Below are positions 1 through 6,736 of a DNA stretch of 8,305 bases, one piece after another. The notes below the pieces were generated by a model that did not search any database, was not told where the DNA came from, and saw only the letters and a list, made by a program, of their open reading frames with translations. Numbering within the stretch: the first letter of the stretch is position 1; the number at the start of each line of letters is the position of its first letter. A program made the translations under genes and the position numbers. The stretch comes from a bacterium (lineage in GTDB: Bacteria; Cyanobacteriota; Vampirovibrionia; Gastranaerophilales; Gastranaerophilaceae). The stretch spans positions 1-8,305 of the forward strand of contig SFZC01000087.1 in the NCBI GenBank assembly GCA_004558955.1, read 5' to 3'.

Positions 1-61
1 TACTCAAATACTAGGCGCAGAGACGCGTTTTTTAAACATCTCTACACCTAGTATTTGAGTA
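1..61. repeat. Fold-back inverted repeat at the left edge
   Basis: Bases 1-15 (TACTCAAATACTAGG) are the exact reverse complement of bases 47-61. The pairing continues imperfectly inward: 16-26 against 36-46 match at 7 of 11 positions, and all four mismatches are C opposite A, which are G.T wobbles on the minus strand. The copy begins exactly where the fni reading frame departs from its family. The perfect outer arms around an imperfect inner core fit a 3' end that folded back on the weak core and was then extended. I therefore regard bases 1-15 as probably not genuine chromosomal sequence. Confidence 0.8.
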
Positions 62-189
62 TCAACTTTGGTTTCAGGCAAAGCAGGGCGAAGTAAATGT
101 AATTGATCAAAACTATTGTATTTTTGCTTATTAAAAAACATCTGAGCTAGTTTCAGATGTTCTTCTTTTCTTTCGGATCTAATTGACAT
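4..189 (-). CDS. fni: Type 2 isopentenyl-diphosphate isomerase, N-terminal fragment
   Basis: This is the N-terminal part of the FMN-dependent type 2 IPP isomerase, a cytoplasmic enzyme that interconverts IPP and DMAPP. The family-typical start is seen: an RSERKEEH segment near residues 4-11, then NSFDQLHLLRPALPETKVD at about 25-43 and EMFKKRVSAP at about 50-59. In the family the next residues lead into an FFINAMTGGS-like flavin-binding segment. Here the frame instead ends after two residues (SI) at a TGA at 4-6, inside the inverted copy at the window edge. The real gene is about 340-350 aa, so this is a truncation, most likely artificial. The ATG at 187-189 has GGAGA six bases upstream and lies 12 bases after the mvaK2 stop, so it is the last gene of the mevalonate operon. 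The isomerase identity is secure; the end coordinate is not. Confidence 0.85.
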   Translation of the reverse strand: MSIRSERKEEHLKLAQMFFNKQKYNSFDQLHLLRPALPETKVDTQILGVEMFKKRVSAPSI

Positions 190-201
190 ATATATTCTCC
201 G

Positions 202-1284
202 TTAACGAACTAAACTTATTTGGTGAACTCTAAAATTAAGGGGCAAAATGCCATTATGACGCCATTCGCTTTCAAGAGCGGCCACGTCAGTATTAGAATC
301 GGTGATTACAATACCGCAATCGCCATTGCCTGCGCCAGAAGTCTTAGCAGCTCCACCAAAGTCTTCCGCAATTCTGATTAATTGAGTCAAACGTGGAATT
401 TCAATGGCAATTTGGTTGATTTTAGCAAAGTGTTGCAATAATTTACGGTTAGCGCGAATTTGCTTTTTAATTAATGAAATATCGTTTGCTTCAAAACCAG
501 CGATCATCTTTAAAACGCAGGCTCTAGAAGATGCTAAGAAGTTCTTGTATTCCATGTTCAAAGCAGCTTTGTTAGCGTTAGTTTCATCAACTAAGCGAGA
601 AGTAGAAGCAGGCTTTTGACTCCAACCGATCATCAACTTCATATCCTTAGGTGGGTTGAGCAGTTGGATCTTTAAGCCAGGCCAAGCTTCATTAACTACT
701 TCAGACAATGTCTTTTTATCAAGTTCATGTTTTAGCCAAGTTTTATCAAAGGTTTGGTAAGCAAGCCAACCACCATAGACACTAGCAGCGATATCTCCTG
801 CGGAGCCATTGCCCTGAACGGAATAGTGAGAGATGGCTGAAAGCTTGTAAACAAGCTCATTACTCGTTTTTACGCCATAAAAATGCAAAATAGCCTTAAC
901 AGTGGCTACAGTAACAGCAGCGCTTGAGCCCAAACCATATTTCTTACCGTCGGCAGAATCCAAGTCTGAATTAACATGCAGATCGTATACTTTCATCTTG
1001 ATATTTTGTTCAATACAATATTGTTCTGTAAAGGAAATTGCAGACAAAATATACTCAAATGGGTTATCACGATTATCAATTACCATCTTAGAACCACGAC
1101 GAACCCAGTGGATAGAATCCTGTGAATACTGCTTAGAGTGAATCAATCCAGTAGAAGTTTTGCTTTTGGTGATTGAAACGCGTACGAATTGATTAACCGC
1201 TACTAAAACAGCAGGACAGTCCTGCTCTAAAACTGCATATTCTCCGGCAATATATAACTTTCCAGGTGCTTTTTCTGTTATCAA
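202..1284 (-). CDS. mvaK2: Phosphomevalonate kinase
   Basis: This GHMP-family kinase phosphorylates 5-phosphomevalonate to 5-diphosphomevalonate with ATP in the cytoplasm, the second phosphorylation of the mevalonate route to IPP. Visible motifs are the N-terminal KAPGKLYIAGEYAVLE (residues 5-20), the ATP-binding loop KKYGLGSSAAVTVA (114-127), GNGSAGDIAASVYGGW (157-172) with a candidate catalytic Asp163, and the C-terminal glycine motif KTSGAGNGDCGI (314-325). The 360-aa length is normal for the family. No ATG is available at the N-terminus. The TTG at 1282-1284 begins right before the conserved TEKAPGK segment and has GAGGA ten bases upstream, so TTG is the supported start. It lies 42 bases downstream of mvaD and 12 bases upstream of fni in the same orientation. 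Codon use matches mvaD and mvk. Confidence 0.95.
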   Translation of the reverse strand: MITEKAPGKLYIAGEYAVLEQDCPAVLVAVNQFVRVSITKSKTSTGLIHSKQYSQDSIHWVRRGSKMVIDNRDNPFEYILSAISFTEQYCIEQNIKMKVYDLHVNSDLDSADGKKYGLGSSAAVTVATVKAILHFYGVKTSNELVYKLSAISHYSVQGNGSAGDIAASVYGGWLAYQTFDKTWLKHELDKKTLSEVVNEAWPGLKIQLLNPPKDMKLMIGWSQKPASTSRLVDETNANKAALNMEYKNFLASSRACVLKMIAGFEANDISLIKKQIRANRKLLQHFAKINQIAIEIPRLTQLIRIAEDFGGAAKTSGAGNGDCGIVITDSNTDVAALESEWRHNGILPLNFRVHQISLVR

Positions 1285-1326
1285 AAGAATTAAATCCTCG
1301 AATCTATCTAACTTTCTATGTACAAA

Positions 1327-2292
1327 TTAATCCAAATAAGTAACTCCAGGGCCAAAACTTGCACTCACTATCTTAACATTATTGAATTCTGACTCAAAGT
1401 TTTCAATAATTTCTTTTATATTTCTTAATTGACAGAGCACTTTAATATTTGGACCAGCATCAATAGTATAGTAGCATTCAATACCTTTGTGGCGTAAATT
1501 TTCTATTAATTTTATAGCTTGGATGGTATCGGGTTCAAAATAAGTAAACTCTGGTTGAGCGGTTAAGTTAATTGCGTGCATCTCATTAGCGTTGAGTTCA
1601 GCTAGTTCGCCTAGGACAGTGAAATCTTCATCTTTAATAGCGCTAATCATCTTGTTTAGTTCAAGTTCATTACGTGCAAGCCATGGCTTAAAGAATGGGG
1701 AAGATTGAGCATCTTTCATGCCACGAGTTGATGAGATTTTCTTTTGTTTAGTGTTCAATTCAATCGCAAGTAGATGTAGATCTATTTTAGGGTGTTCATC
1801 TAAAGCATAAGCGTAAGAAGTCTCATCGGAATCGCCTTTTTGCCAAATGGAAAAACCACCGAAAACAGAACGACTTGCGGAACCTGAGCCAATTCTAGCC
1901 AAACGTGATAATAAGGTTTTATCCGCGTCAATATGATAATAGGCGCAAAAAGCTGCCGCCAGGGCCGCAAAAGCGGAACTAGAAGAAGCAAGACCTGCAG
2001 CTGTTGGAACGTGATTGGTAGATTTGATTACAAGATTTTCTTTATCTAAGTTAAATCTTTGTTGCAACTTCTCAATATAGTTAAAAACGCGTTGGCTGTT
2101 AGCAAGAGATTGCTTTTTATCATTTAAATAGAATTCATTTGTGTCTGTTCCTTTTTCAATGGAAGTATCGGTATAAAAAGCGTCAAGCGTCATTGATAGA
2201 CTCGACATCAATGGAATTCTTAAAATGGCGTCTTTTTTGCCCCAGTACTTGATTAAGGCGATATTGGTATGTGCTCGTGCAGTTTTTGTCAT
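1327..2292 (-). CDS. mvaD: Diphosphomevalonate decarboxylase
   Basis: The enzyme uses ATP to convert mevalonate 5-diphosphate to isopentenyl diphosphate with loss of CO2, the last step of the classical mevalonate pathway. Family signatures are NIALIKYWGK at residues 10-19, the phosphate-binding PTAAGLASSSSAFAAL at 96-111, GSGSASRSVFGGF at 135-147, and YYTIDAGPNIKV at 274-285, in which Asp278 corresponds to the catalytic aspartate. At 321 aa it is a normal full length. The ATG at 2290-2292 overlaps the mvk stop by one base (TAATG), which points to translational coupling within a single mRNA. Nothing looks damaged. It belongs to the Lactobacillus-like half of the window. Confidence 0.97.
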   Translation of the reverse strand: MTKTARAHTNIALIKYWGKKDAILRIPLMSSLSMTLDAFYTDTSIEKGTDTNEFYLNDKKQSLANSQRVFNYIEKLQQRFNLDKENLVIKSTNHVPTAAGLASSSSAFAALAAAFCAYYHIDADKTLLSRLARIGSGSASRSVFGGFSIWQKGDSDETSYAYALDEHPKIDLHLLAIELNTKQKKISSTRGMKDAQSSPFFKPWLARNELELNKMISAIKDEDFTVLGELAELNANEMHAINLTAQPEFTYFEPDTIQAIKLIENLRHKGIECYYTIDAGPNIKVLCQLRNIKEIIENFESEFNNVKIVSASFGPGVTYLD

Positions 2293-3200
2293 TAAATTTC
2301 CTCGATCCAGCTGTTACTAATGATATCTTGACACTTAGCTGCTATTTCATTAGCGATTTCTTGATTTTTACATAATGTGATAGTGATCCCGCCTAGGCCA
2401 CCACCAGAGAGTTTAAAGCCTAAAGCACCGTTAGCTAAAGCCAATTTTTGTAATTGATCAATCTTAGCAGTAGAAATATTGAAAGAATGCAAAATTTCTT
2501 GTGCTTCATTAAAGATTTTTCCTACTGTTAGACTATCTTGTTTAAGCCAAGCTTGTTTGGTTAAATCAGCTAATTCACCTAAACGCTTCATATTGTTCTT
2601 GGCTGCTTCGGATTTATCTAGTAATGATCTTACTTGGGTAACAGCCTCTTTAGTATTGCCTAATTGCCCAGTATCCATGATTAAAAGGGTAGCACCCAGT
2701 TTTGCTTTAAGCATCTTAGGACCCATTTCCTTATTGAAAAATACTAGATAGTCTGAATTGACAGTAGCAGCATCAAGACCAGAGGCTTTGCCGTGATTAA
2801 TCATTTCGGCATGGTTAGTAACCGCCATGATTTCTTTTTCGGTTAAGTTTAAATTGAAAAATTGATTTAATGCTTTAGTTGTGCCAAGCGCCACGGTAGC
2901 ACTGGAACCAAAACCACGTTCCATCGGAATTTCACCTGTATAAGTGATTTTTAAAGGCTGGGTATTCTTGGCTTTTTCACGCATGGCTTTAACCACATAT
3001 TTAAGTCCATTGTATTTATCTGGTGCATCGAAGAAAGGACCATGATAGCGTGCGGTATCCATCCACATTTGATCAGAATCTTCAACTGTGGTTTTAATAT
3101 GCAAAGCCTTAATGGGCATTGCTAAAGCATCATAGCCATAAACCACAGAGTGTTCACCAATAATAATCACTTTTCCGTGAGCTAAAAAACTATACCTCAT
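2292..3200 (-). CDS. mvk: Mevalonate kinase
   Basis: This GHMP kinase phosphorylates mevalonate to 5-phosphomevalonate and opens the IPP branch of the cluster. The N-terminal motif AHGKVIIIGEHSVVYG lies at residues 7-22. The ATP loop IPMERGFGSSATVAL is at 91-105, the segment KASGLDAATV (138-147) contains the catalytic Asp143, and the glycine-rich motif KLSGGGLGGITITL is at 263-276. At 302 aa it is the usual length for the lactobacillar enzyme. The ATG at 3198-3200 is preceded by AAGGATG with about eight bases of spacing. It is the first gene of the minus-strand operon mvk-mvaD-mvaK2-fni and is divergent from rexB across 80 bp. This order matches the Lactobacillus acidophilus group as I remember it. 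I could not pick out a convincing minus-strand promoter in that gap. Confidence 0.97.
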   Translation of the reverse strand: MRYSFLAHGKVIIIGEHSVVYGYDALAMPIKALHIKTTVEDSDQMWMDTARYHGPFFDAPDKYNGLKYVVKAMREKAKNTQPLKITYTGEIPMERGFGSSATVALGTTKALNQFFNLNLTEKEIMAVTNHAEMINHGKASGLDAATVNSDYLVFFNKEMGPKMLKAKLGATLLIMDTGQLGNTKEAVTQVRSLLDKSEAAKNNMKRLGELADLTKQAWLKQDSLTVGKIFNEAQEILHSFNISTAKIDQLQKLALANGALGFKLSGGGLGGITITLCKNQEIANEIAAKCQDIISNSWIEEI

Positions 3201-3241
3201 TATTTAATCATCCTTAAAAATAGATTTAATAAAAGATAGAA

Positions 3242-3271
3242 CCTTGTTGTGCTAGAATATTAAACAAGGAG
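3242..3271 (+). promoter_or_regulatory. Candidate extended -10 promoter and RBS for rexB
   Basis: In the 80-bp divergent gap, TGC at 3250-3252 followed by TAGAAT at 3253-3258 reads as an extended -10 element. The hexamer at the expected -35 place (around 3230-3235) is poor, as is common for extended -10 promoters. AAGGAG at 3266-3271 lies nine bases before the ATG at 3281 and sets that start. A 7-bp inverted repeat, CCTTGTT (3242-3248) and AACAAGG (3263-3269), brackets the -10 and reaches into the RBS; it could be an operator or a short leader hairpin. The promoter is a prediction by eye; the RBS is clear. Confidence 0.5.
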
Positions 3272-3280
3272 TACGAACAA

Positions 3281-5491
3281 ATGATCAAAATTCTAACAGG
3301 AAGACAAACCGACCCATTACAAGAAAAAATTCTGGAAGAAGCAGTGCGGAATTATCAGCAGCATCCAGAACATAAAACTTTTATCATTGTTCCTAATCAT
3401 ATTAAGTTTACCACAGAAGTTAGGGCAATTAATAAACTTGCAATCAGTAAAAATCAAAGTGAGACGGCAGTTAAGAATTTGCACGTCCTTTCTTTTTCTC
3501 GTCTTGCTTGGTTCTTCTTAAAAGATGCGGAACAAGGCTTGCCTACACAGCTAGATGATGCGGCAAGTGCAATGCTGCTTACGCATATCGTAGAACAAGA
3601 AAAAGATAAGCTAACCATCTTTGAAAATTCAAATACTGGTTTAATTAATCAGTTGTACAGTACTATTTTACAAATTTATGATGGCAACGTAAATTTAGAA
3701 GATATCGATGAAGATAGTTTAGATCAAGAAACTAAGAGTAAGGTCCACGATTTACGGATTATTTACGATGCTTTTATTAAAGAAATTGCAGGTAAATTTT
3801 CTACCAAAAATGAAGTTCAAGTTCAGTTGAATGAAATTTTGGCTAAGAATAAAAACCTAGGTAATACTAGTTTTTATTTCTGTGATTTTTCGCATTTTTC
3901 ATTGCAAGAAACTTTAACTATTAAATTGTTGATGCGCAAGGCTAAAAATGTGGTTTTGGCTTTCAAAACAAGGTTAGGTGACATTAATCCGCAGGCCGAA
4001 GAGGGCGACTACGACTATGTAATCCAGCAGACGATCAGTCGTTTTACTTCATTTTTGCAAGAAAGAAAAATGGAGTATACGGTCAACAGCTTTCCTCTTT
4101 CACCAAAACCAACAAAACGCGAAATACTTAATAGTTTATGGACTGAAGCAATTTCAAAAACTGACGATTTAAATCAAGTACAGTTGGTAAAAGCAGATTC
4201 ACGTTATGCCGAAGCATATTTTGTTGCACGTACGATTTATCAGCAGGTTGCTTTAAGCAATTACCGTTATCATGATTTTTTGATCTTGGCACCAGATTTA
4301 AAGGAATACGAGACTTACTTAACGCCAATTTTAAGGCAGAATAAAATTCCTTTCTTCAATGACTTGCAGCAAGAGATGAAGTATCACCCTTTAGTTGTTT
4401 TAATTGAAAACCTGTTTAATCTGCATGATTTAAAAGGCAATCCTTTTACTACTTCGAGTATGCTAGCAATTTTTAAAACGCATTTGCTTATTCCGTCTTG
4501 GTATAAAGAAGAAGCCGAATATATTCATGATGTCGATGAATTAGAAAATTTTGTCTTGGCTCACGGTATTAATCACGGTTTGTGGCGTAAAAAGTTTTCT
4601 GACTTTGTGAATGCGGAAGTCATTCGTCTGGATAAGATGGATGAAGAAGTTGCTAAGATTGATCGCTTGCGTGGTTATCTGGTTGATAAAGTAACTAATT
4701 TATTTGAAAAATTAGCACAAGAGAAAGATAGTCAAAAGGCATTAACGATCTTTTTTGACTTTTTAACCGAAAACGGAATTGCCGCTAGACTAGAAAAATG
4801 GCGTGATGACGCTAATGATGCTGGAGACTTGCAACAAGCACAACAGCCAGAGCAATTGTGGGATTTGTTGATTCAATTGCTTAGTGACTATTTAATGATT
4901 AATCCTGATTATTTTGAAAGTCATCCAGAATTAGTAGGTGATAATCCAAGAGCACTTTATGGAAAACTCATTTATGATAGATTAGTAGAAATATATAATA
5001 AAAATTTAAGTGGTGAAAATACACAAATCGTAAATATCTCAAGTGGATATGCTAAAGCGTCTAATCTTGAAAAAGAATTTGCTTTTATCAAAGAGAAGCT
5101 TAAAGAGACAGGATGCTATATTATAGATAGCGATGAATTTTCTAAATATTTTACAACTGTAAATACTGATTTAAATAATGAAACATATTACTTAAGTGAT
5201 TGGCAACAAGATAATCATGCCTTACATGAATCAAAAGTAATGGTTCCAAGTAGTGAGATGGTTCCACTCTGGGGAAGTGATAAAGATTACATGTATCATG
5301 GTAACACTTCTTTTAGTTGGTCTATTCCTAAAGTATCAGGAATGTTTGCTTTAGCACTTGAAGTAAATCCTAAATTAACTTTTGAAGATTTCGCACAAAT
5401 ATCTCGTGAAACTTCTGTTAATAATGTTATTAATGCTTCTGGTATTATTGAAAAAGTTAAATTTGATTTAGAAAATAAGATTGAATTATAA
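3281..5491 (+). CDS. rexB: Chimeric ORF: RexB N-terminal half fused to subtilase C-terminus
   Basis: Residues 1 to about 543 are RexB (AddB type 2), the partner of RexA in the helicase-nuclease that processes double-strand breaks for RecA-dependent repair in lactobacilli and streptococci. The start MIKILTGRQTDPLQEK and the segments IIVPNHIKFTTEVRAINK, HVLSFSRLAWFFLKD and KADSRYAEAYFVARTIYQQ are typical. The family runs to about 1150-1200 aa. After the segment ending YLMINPD (codon 543, nt 4907-4909) the similarity I recognise stops, and the rest is S8 peptidase-like. The RexB C-terminal nuclease domain is therefore absent, and rexA, normally next, is not seen. The product would not be expected to work as a nuclease subunit. 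The start is set by AAGGAG nine bases upstream. A contig misjoin is the simplest reading; a real in-frame recombination is the alternative. Confidence 0.85.
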   Translation: MIKILTGRQTDPLQEKILEEAVRNYQQHPEHKTFIIVPNHIKFTTEVRAINKLAISKNQSETAVKNLHVLSFSRLAWFFLKDAEQGLPTQLDDAASAMLLTHIVEQEKDKLTIFENSNTGLINQLYSTILQIYDGNVNLEDIDEDSLDQETKSKVHDLRIIYDAFIKEIAGKFSTKNEVQVQLNEILAKNKNLGNTSFYFCDFSHFSLQETLTIKLLMRKAKNVVLAFKTRLGDINPQAEEGDYDYVIQQTISRFTSFLQERKMEYTVNSFPLSPKPTKREILNSLWTEAISKTDDLNQVQLVKADSRYAEAYFVARTIYQQVALSNYRYHDFLILAPDLKEYETYLTPILRQNKIPFFNDLQQEMKYHPLVVLIENLFNLHDLKGNPFTTSSMLAIFKTHLLIPSWYKEEAEYIHDVDELENFVLAHGINHGLWRKKFSDFVNAEVIRLDKMDEEVAKIDRLRGYLVDKVTNLFEKLAQEKDSQKALTIFFDFLTENGIAARLEKWRDDANDAGDLQQAQQPEQLWDLLIQLLSDYLMINPDYFESHPELVGDNPRALYGKLIYDRLVEIYNKNLSGENTQIVNISSGYAKASNLEKEFAFIKEKLKETGCYIIDSDEFSKYFTTVNTDLNNETYYLSDWQQDNHALHESKVMVPSSEMVPLWGSDKDYMYHGNTSFSWSIPKVSGMFALALEVNPKLTFEDFAQISRETSVNNVINASGIIEKVKFDLENKIEL
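4907..5491 (+). pseudogene. C-terminal fragment of a subtilisin-like (S8) serine peptidase
   Basis: From about codon 543 of the fused frame to the stop, the protein reads like the last ~190 residues of an S8 family peptidase. TQIVNISSGY fits the core strand of the fold. GNTSFSWSIPKVSGMFALA (codons ~674-692) fits the G-T/F-S-x-S/A-x-P segment around the catalytic serine, with Ser679 the best candidate. VNPKLTFEDF and SRETS match the following helix. The Asp and His of the triad would lie upstream and are missing, so this piece cannot be an active protease as it stands. The DNA is more AT-rich at third codon positions than the rexB part. The stop is 16 bases before a palindromic terminator, so the 3' end looks natural. 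The S8 assignment rests on motif reading only, and the 5' limit is accurate to about 15 bases. Confidence 0.6.
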
Positions 5492-5507
5492 TCTAATTTT
5501 GCAATAA

Positions 5508-5521
5508 AAAAACTCTAATTA
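5508..5521. terminator. Left half of a terminator split by the IS
   Basis: The arm AAAAACTCTA (5508-5517) plus the loop ATTA (5518-5521) form the left half of a palindrome whose right arm, TAGAGTTTTT, lies at 6811-6820 beyond the IS. Rejoined with one copy of ATTA, this makes a perfect 10-bp stem with a 4-nt loop, with an A run on one side and a T run on the other. It would serve as a terminator for both convergent neighbours (stops at 5491 and 6827). Confidence 0.75.
5518..5521. repeat. 4-bp target site duplication (left copy)
   Basis: ATTA at 5518-5521 is repeated at 6807-6810, directly outside the two IS ends. Four base pairs is within the 3-5 bp range usual for IS3-family insertions. The duplicated bases are exactly the loop of the split terminator palindrome. 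Alone, four bases are weak evidence, but they agree with the TG...CA ends and with the palindrome. Confidence 0.75.
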
Positions 5522-5564
5522 TGAAATGCACCCTTGTGGGTAGACATCAATAAAAAAACTGAGT
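5522..5564. repeat. IS left inverted repeat (IRL)
   Basis: This 43-bp end starts TGAAATGCACCC and pairs with the right end at 6764-6806. The inner 23 bases (5542-5564) are a perfect inverted match to 6764-6786, while the outer 20 agree at 11 positions, giving 34 of 43. Perfect inner and diverged outer segments suggest that the inner block is a main transposase binding site, which is inference. Confidence 0.88.
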
Positions 5565-5577
5565 TTTAAAAATATGA

Positions 5578-5609
5578 TAGAATACACTTCCGAAAGGAGG
5601 TGTATTCTA
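5578..5609 (+). promoter_or_regulatory. Hairpin sequestering the orfA ribosome binding site
   Basis: The arms 5578-5591 (TAGAATACACTTCC) and 5596-5609 (GGAGGTGTATTCTA) form a 14-bp stem, with 13 Watson-Crick pairs and one U.G pair, closed by a GAAA tetraloop (5592-5595) of the stable GNRA class. The Shine-Dalgarno GGAGG is buried in the 3' arm, and the orfA ATG follows immediately at 5610. A -10-like TATGAT at 5573-5578 overlaps the 5' arm, so a transcript starting inside the IS would carry only a shortened stem, whereas read-through RNA from outside would carry the whole one. IS10 and IS50 use comparable structures to block translation from incoming transcripts. The structure is seen directly; the role is inferred. 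Confidence 0.75.
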
Positions 5610-5903
5610 ATGGCAAAAAAAGGACAAAAACAGACAAACTATGATAATGATTTAATTAATTTGATATTAAAAGAATATAATGAATGTAAAAGTATAAAAA
5701 GATTATCTGATAAGTATGACATTCCTGAGGGCACAATTAAGAATTGGTCTTTCAAATATAATCATCCTGATAAATTTTTAGGTAAAGGTCAAAAAAGAGG
5801 AAGAAAAAAAGAAAAAGATTTAACTAAAGAAGATTGGAAAGAAAGATATGAAATAGCAAAAAAATACCAGGCATTCTTAAAGGCACAACGAGAGAAAAAG
5901 TAA
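5610..5903 (+). CDS. IS3-family transposase OrfA (helix-turn-helix subunit)
   Basis: This 97-aa basic protein is the DNA-binding part of an IS3-family transposase. Residues ~11-50 form the HTH, with SIKRLSDKYDIPEGTIKNW (28-46) giving the recognition-helix pattern. A lysine/arginine-rich stretch (58-69) follows, and the C-terminal helix WKERYEIAKKYQAFLKAQREKK (76-97) corresponds to the short multimerisation helix of the family. The ATG at 5610 is chosen because AAAGGAGG (5593-5600) lies nine bases upstream and the protein then begins MAKKGQK as relatives do. An in-frame extension back to 5574 would cross the hairpin and has no ATG. The stop at 5901-5903 follows directly on a slippery sequence, so part of the translation should shift to -1 and give an OrfAB fusion. 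Confidence 0.9.
   Translation: MAKKGQKQTNYDNDLINLILKEYNECKSIKRLSDKYDIPEGTIKNWSFKYNHPDKFLGKGQKRGRKKEKDLTKEDWKERYEIAKKYQAFLKAQREKK
5858..5900 (+). other. Candidate programmed -1 frameshift sites between orfA and orfB
   Basis: The -1 frame of orfB is open from 5852, so a shift must occur between there and the orfA stop at 5901. Two candidates are visible. The first is a textbook A AAA AAA heptamer at 5858-5864 in the zero frame. The second is G AAA AAG at 5894-5900, directly followed by the TAA stop. The second gives the fusion QREKKVTFINLYKNK, which keeps the conserved OrfA C-terminal helix and runs into the usual OrfB start, so I favour it on protein grounds. The first fits the slippery consensus better but would replace that helix. 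Confidence 0.6.
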
Positions 5904-5944
5904 CATTTATCAATTTATACAAAAATAAATTTAAATTATCTAAT

Positions 5945-6736
5945 ATGTGTGCTGTATTAGATATAAGTCCTAAGACTTATTATAAATATAGAAATACTGA
6001 TGACCCAGATTATACAGATTATTTAATGATTAAAAATATATTTGATATAAATAAAAAATGTTATGGATATCGTAGAATAACTGAAGAATTAAAGAATGAA
6101 TATGGTGTCATCATGAATGGTAAAAAAGTTTTAAGAATAATGAAGAAATATAATATTCAAGCAGAATACATTAGAAAAGCAAAGATTAAACACAAAAACA
6201 AAAGAATTGAAGATAATGTTAAACCAAATTTATTAAAAAGGAATTTTAATACTGATGAATTAAATAAAGTATGGGATACAGATGTAACATATTTAATATT
6301 TAAAGGTTCTAGAGCATATTTATCCACAATAATAGATTTATATGATAGACATGTAGTTGCATATAAAATATCTAAATATAATGATAATAAATTAGTAATG
6401 GACACTTTAAATGAAGCCATTACAAAAGAAAAAGATGTACAAGGATTAATCATACACAGTGATCAAGGATTCCAATATACATCTTATGAGTACAAAGCAA
6501 TTTGTGATTCAAATGGAATAACCATTTCTATGTCTAGAAAAGGAACTCCAATAGATGATTCACCTATAGAAAGCTGGCATGCTCTTCTAAAGAAAGAAAC
6601 TTTGTACAACAATAATATTACATCTTTACAAGAATATATTCAACTTGTAGAAGAATGGATATTATTTTATAACACTAAACGTCTTAAGTCAAAAATAAAA
6701 CAAAAGAGAAAAACTTATACAAAAAGAGAAAAGTAA
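5945..6736 (+). CDS. IS3-family transposase OrfB (DDE integrase)
   Basis: This is the catalytic part of the IS3-family transposase, which cuts the IS ends and joins them to target DNA. An HTH_21-type region CYGYRRITEELKNEYG lies at residues 39-54. The rve core contains Asp113 in DTDVTY, Asp173 in HSDQGFQY and Glu209 in SPIESWHALLKKE, with 35 residues between the second Asp and the Glu and a Lys seven residues after the Glu, as expected. The frame is open upstream to 5852 and there encodes KVTFINLYKNKFKLSN, a typical OrfB N-terminus, so the protein is probably made mainly as an OrfAB fusion. The ATG at 5945 has no good SD. The last ~17 residues are a Lys/Arg-rich tail instead of the common SPVEYR-like ending, partly because the coding end doubles as a terminator arm. 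Confidence 0.93.
   Translation: MCAVLDISPKTYYKYRNTDDPDYTDYLMIKNIFDINKKCYGYRRITEELKNEYGVIMNGKKVLRIMKKYNIQAEYIRKAKIKHKNKRIEDNVKPNLLKRNFNTDELNKVWDTDVTYLIFKGSRAYLSTIIDLYDRHVVAYKISKYNDNKLVMDTLNEAITKEKDVQGLIIHSDQGFQYTSYEYKAICDSNGITISMSRKGTPIDDSPIESWHALLKKETLYNNNITSLQEYIQLVEEWILFYNTKRLKSKIKQKRKTYTKREK

Noticed and set aside
404..1141. Plus-strand open frames of 71 and 79 codons opposite mvaK2
   Set aside because: They lie wholly inside a well-recognised gene on the other strand, have no ribosome binding site of note, and encode no recognisable motif.
2479..2751. Plus-strand 90-codon frame opposite mvk
   Set aside because: It is a shadow of mvk, whose GHMP motifs are unambiguous on the minus strand.
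3281..5491. A genuine new RexB-protease fusion enzyme
   Set aside because: The peptidase part lacks two of three catalytic residues and the RexB part lacks its nuclease domain. Composition changes at the join, and the window edge carries another chimeric sign.
5541..5578. Conventional promoter for the IS using TAGACA (5541-5546) and TATGAT (5573-5578)
   Set aside because: The 26-base spacing is too long for a sigma-A promoter. Only the -10-like element is kept, as part of the hairpin description.
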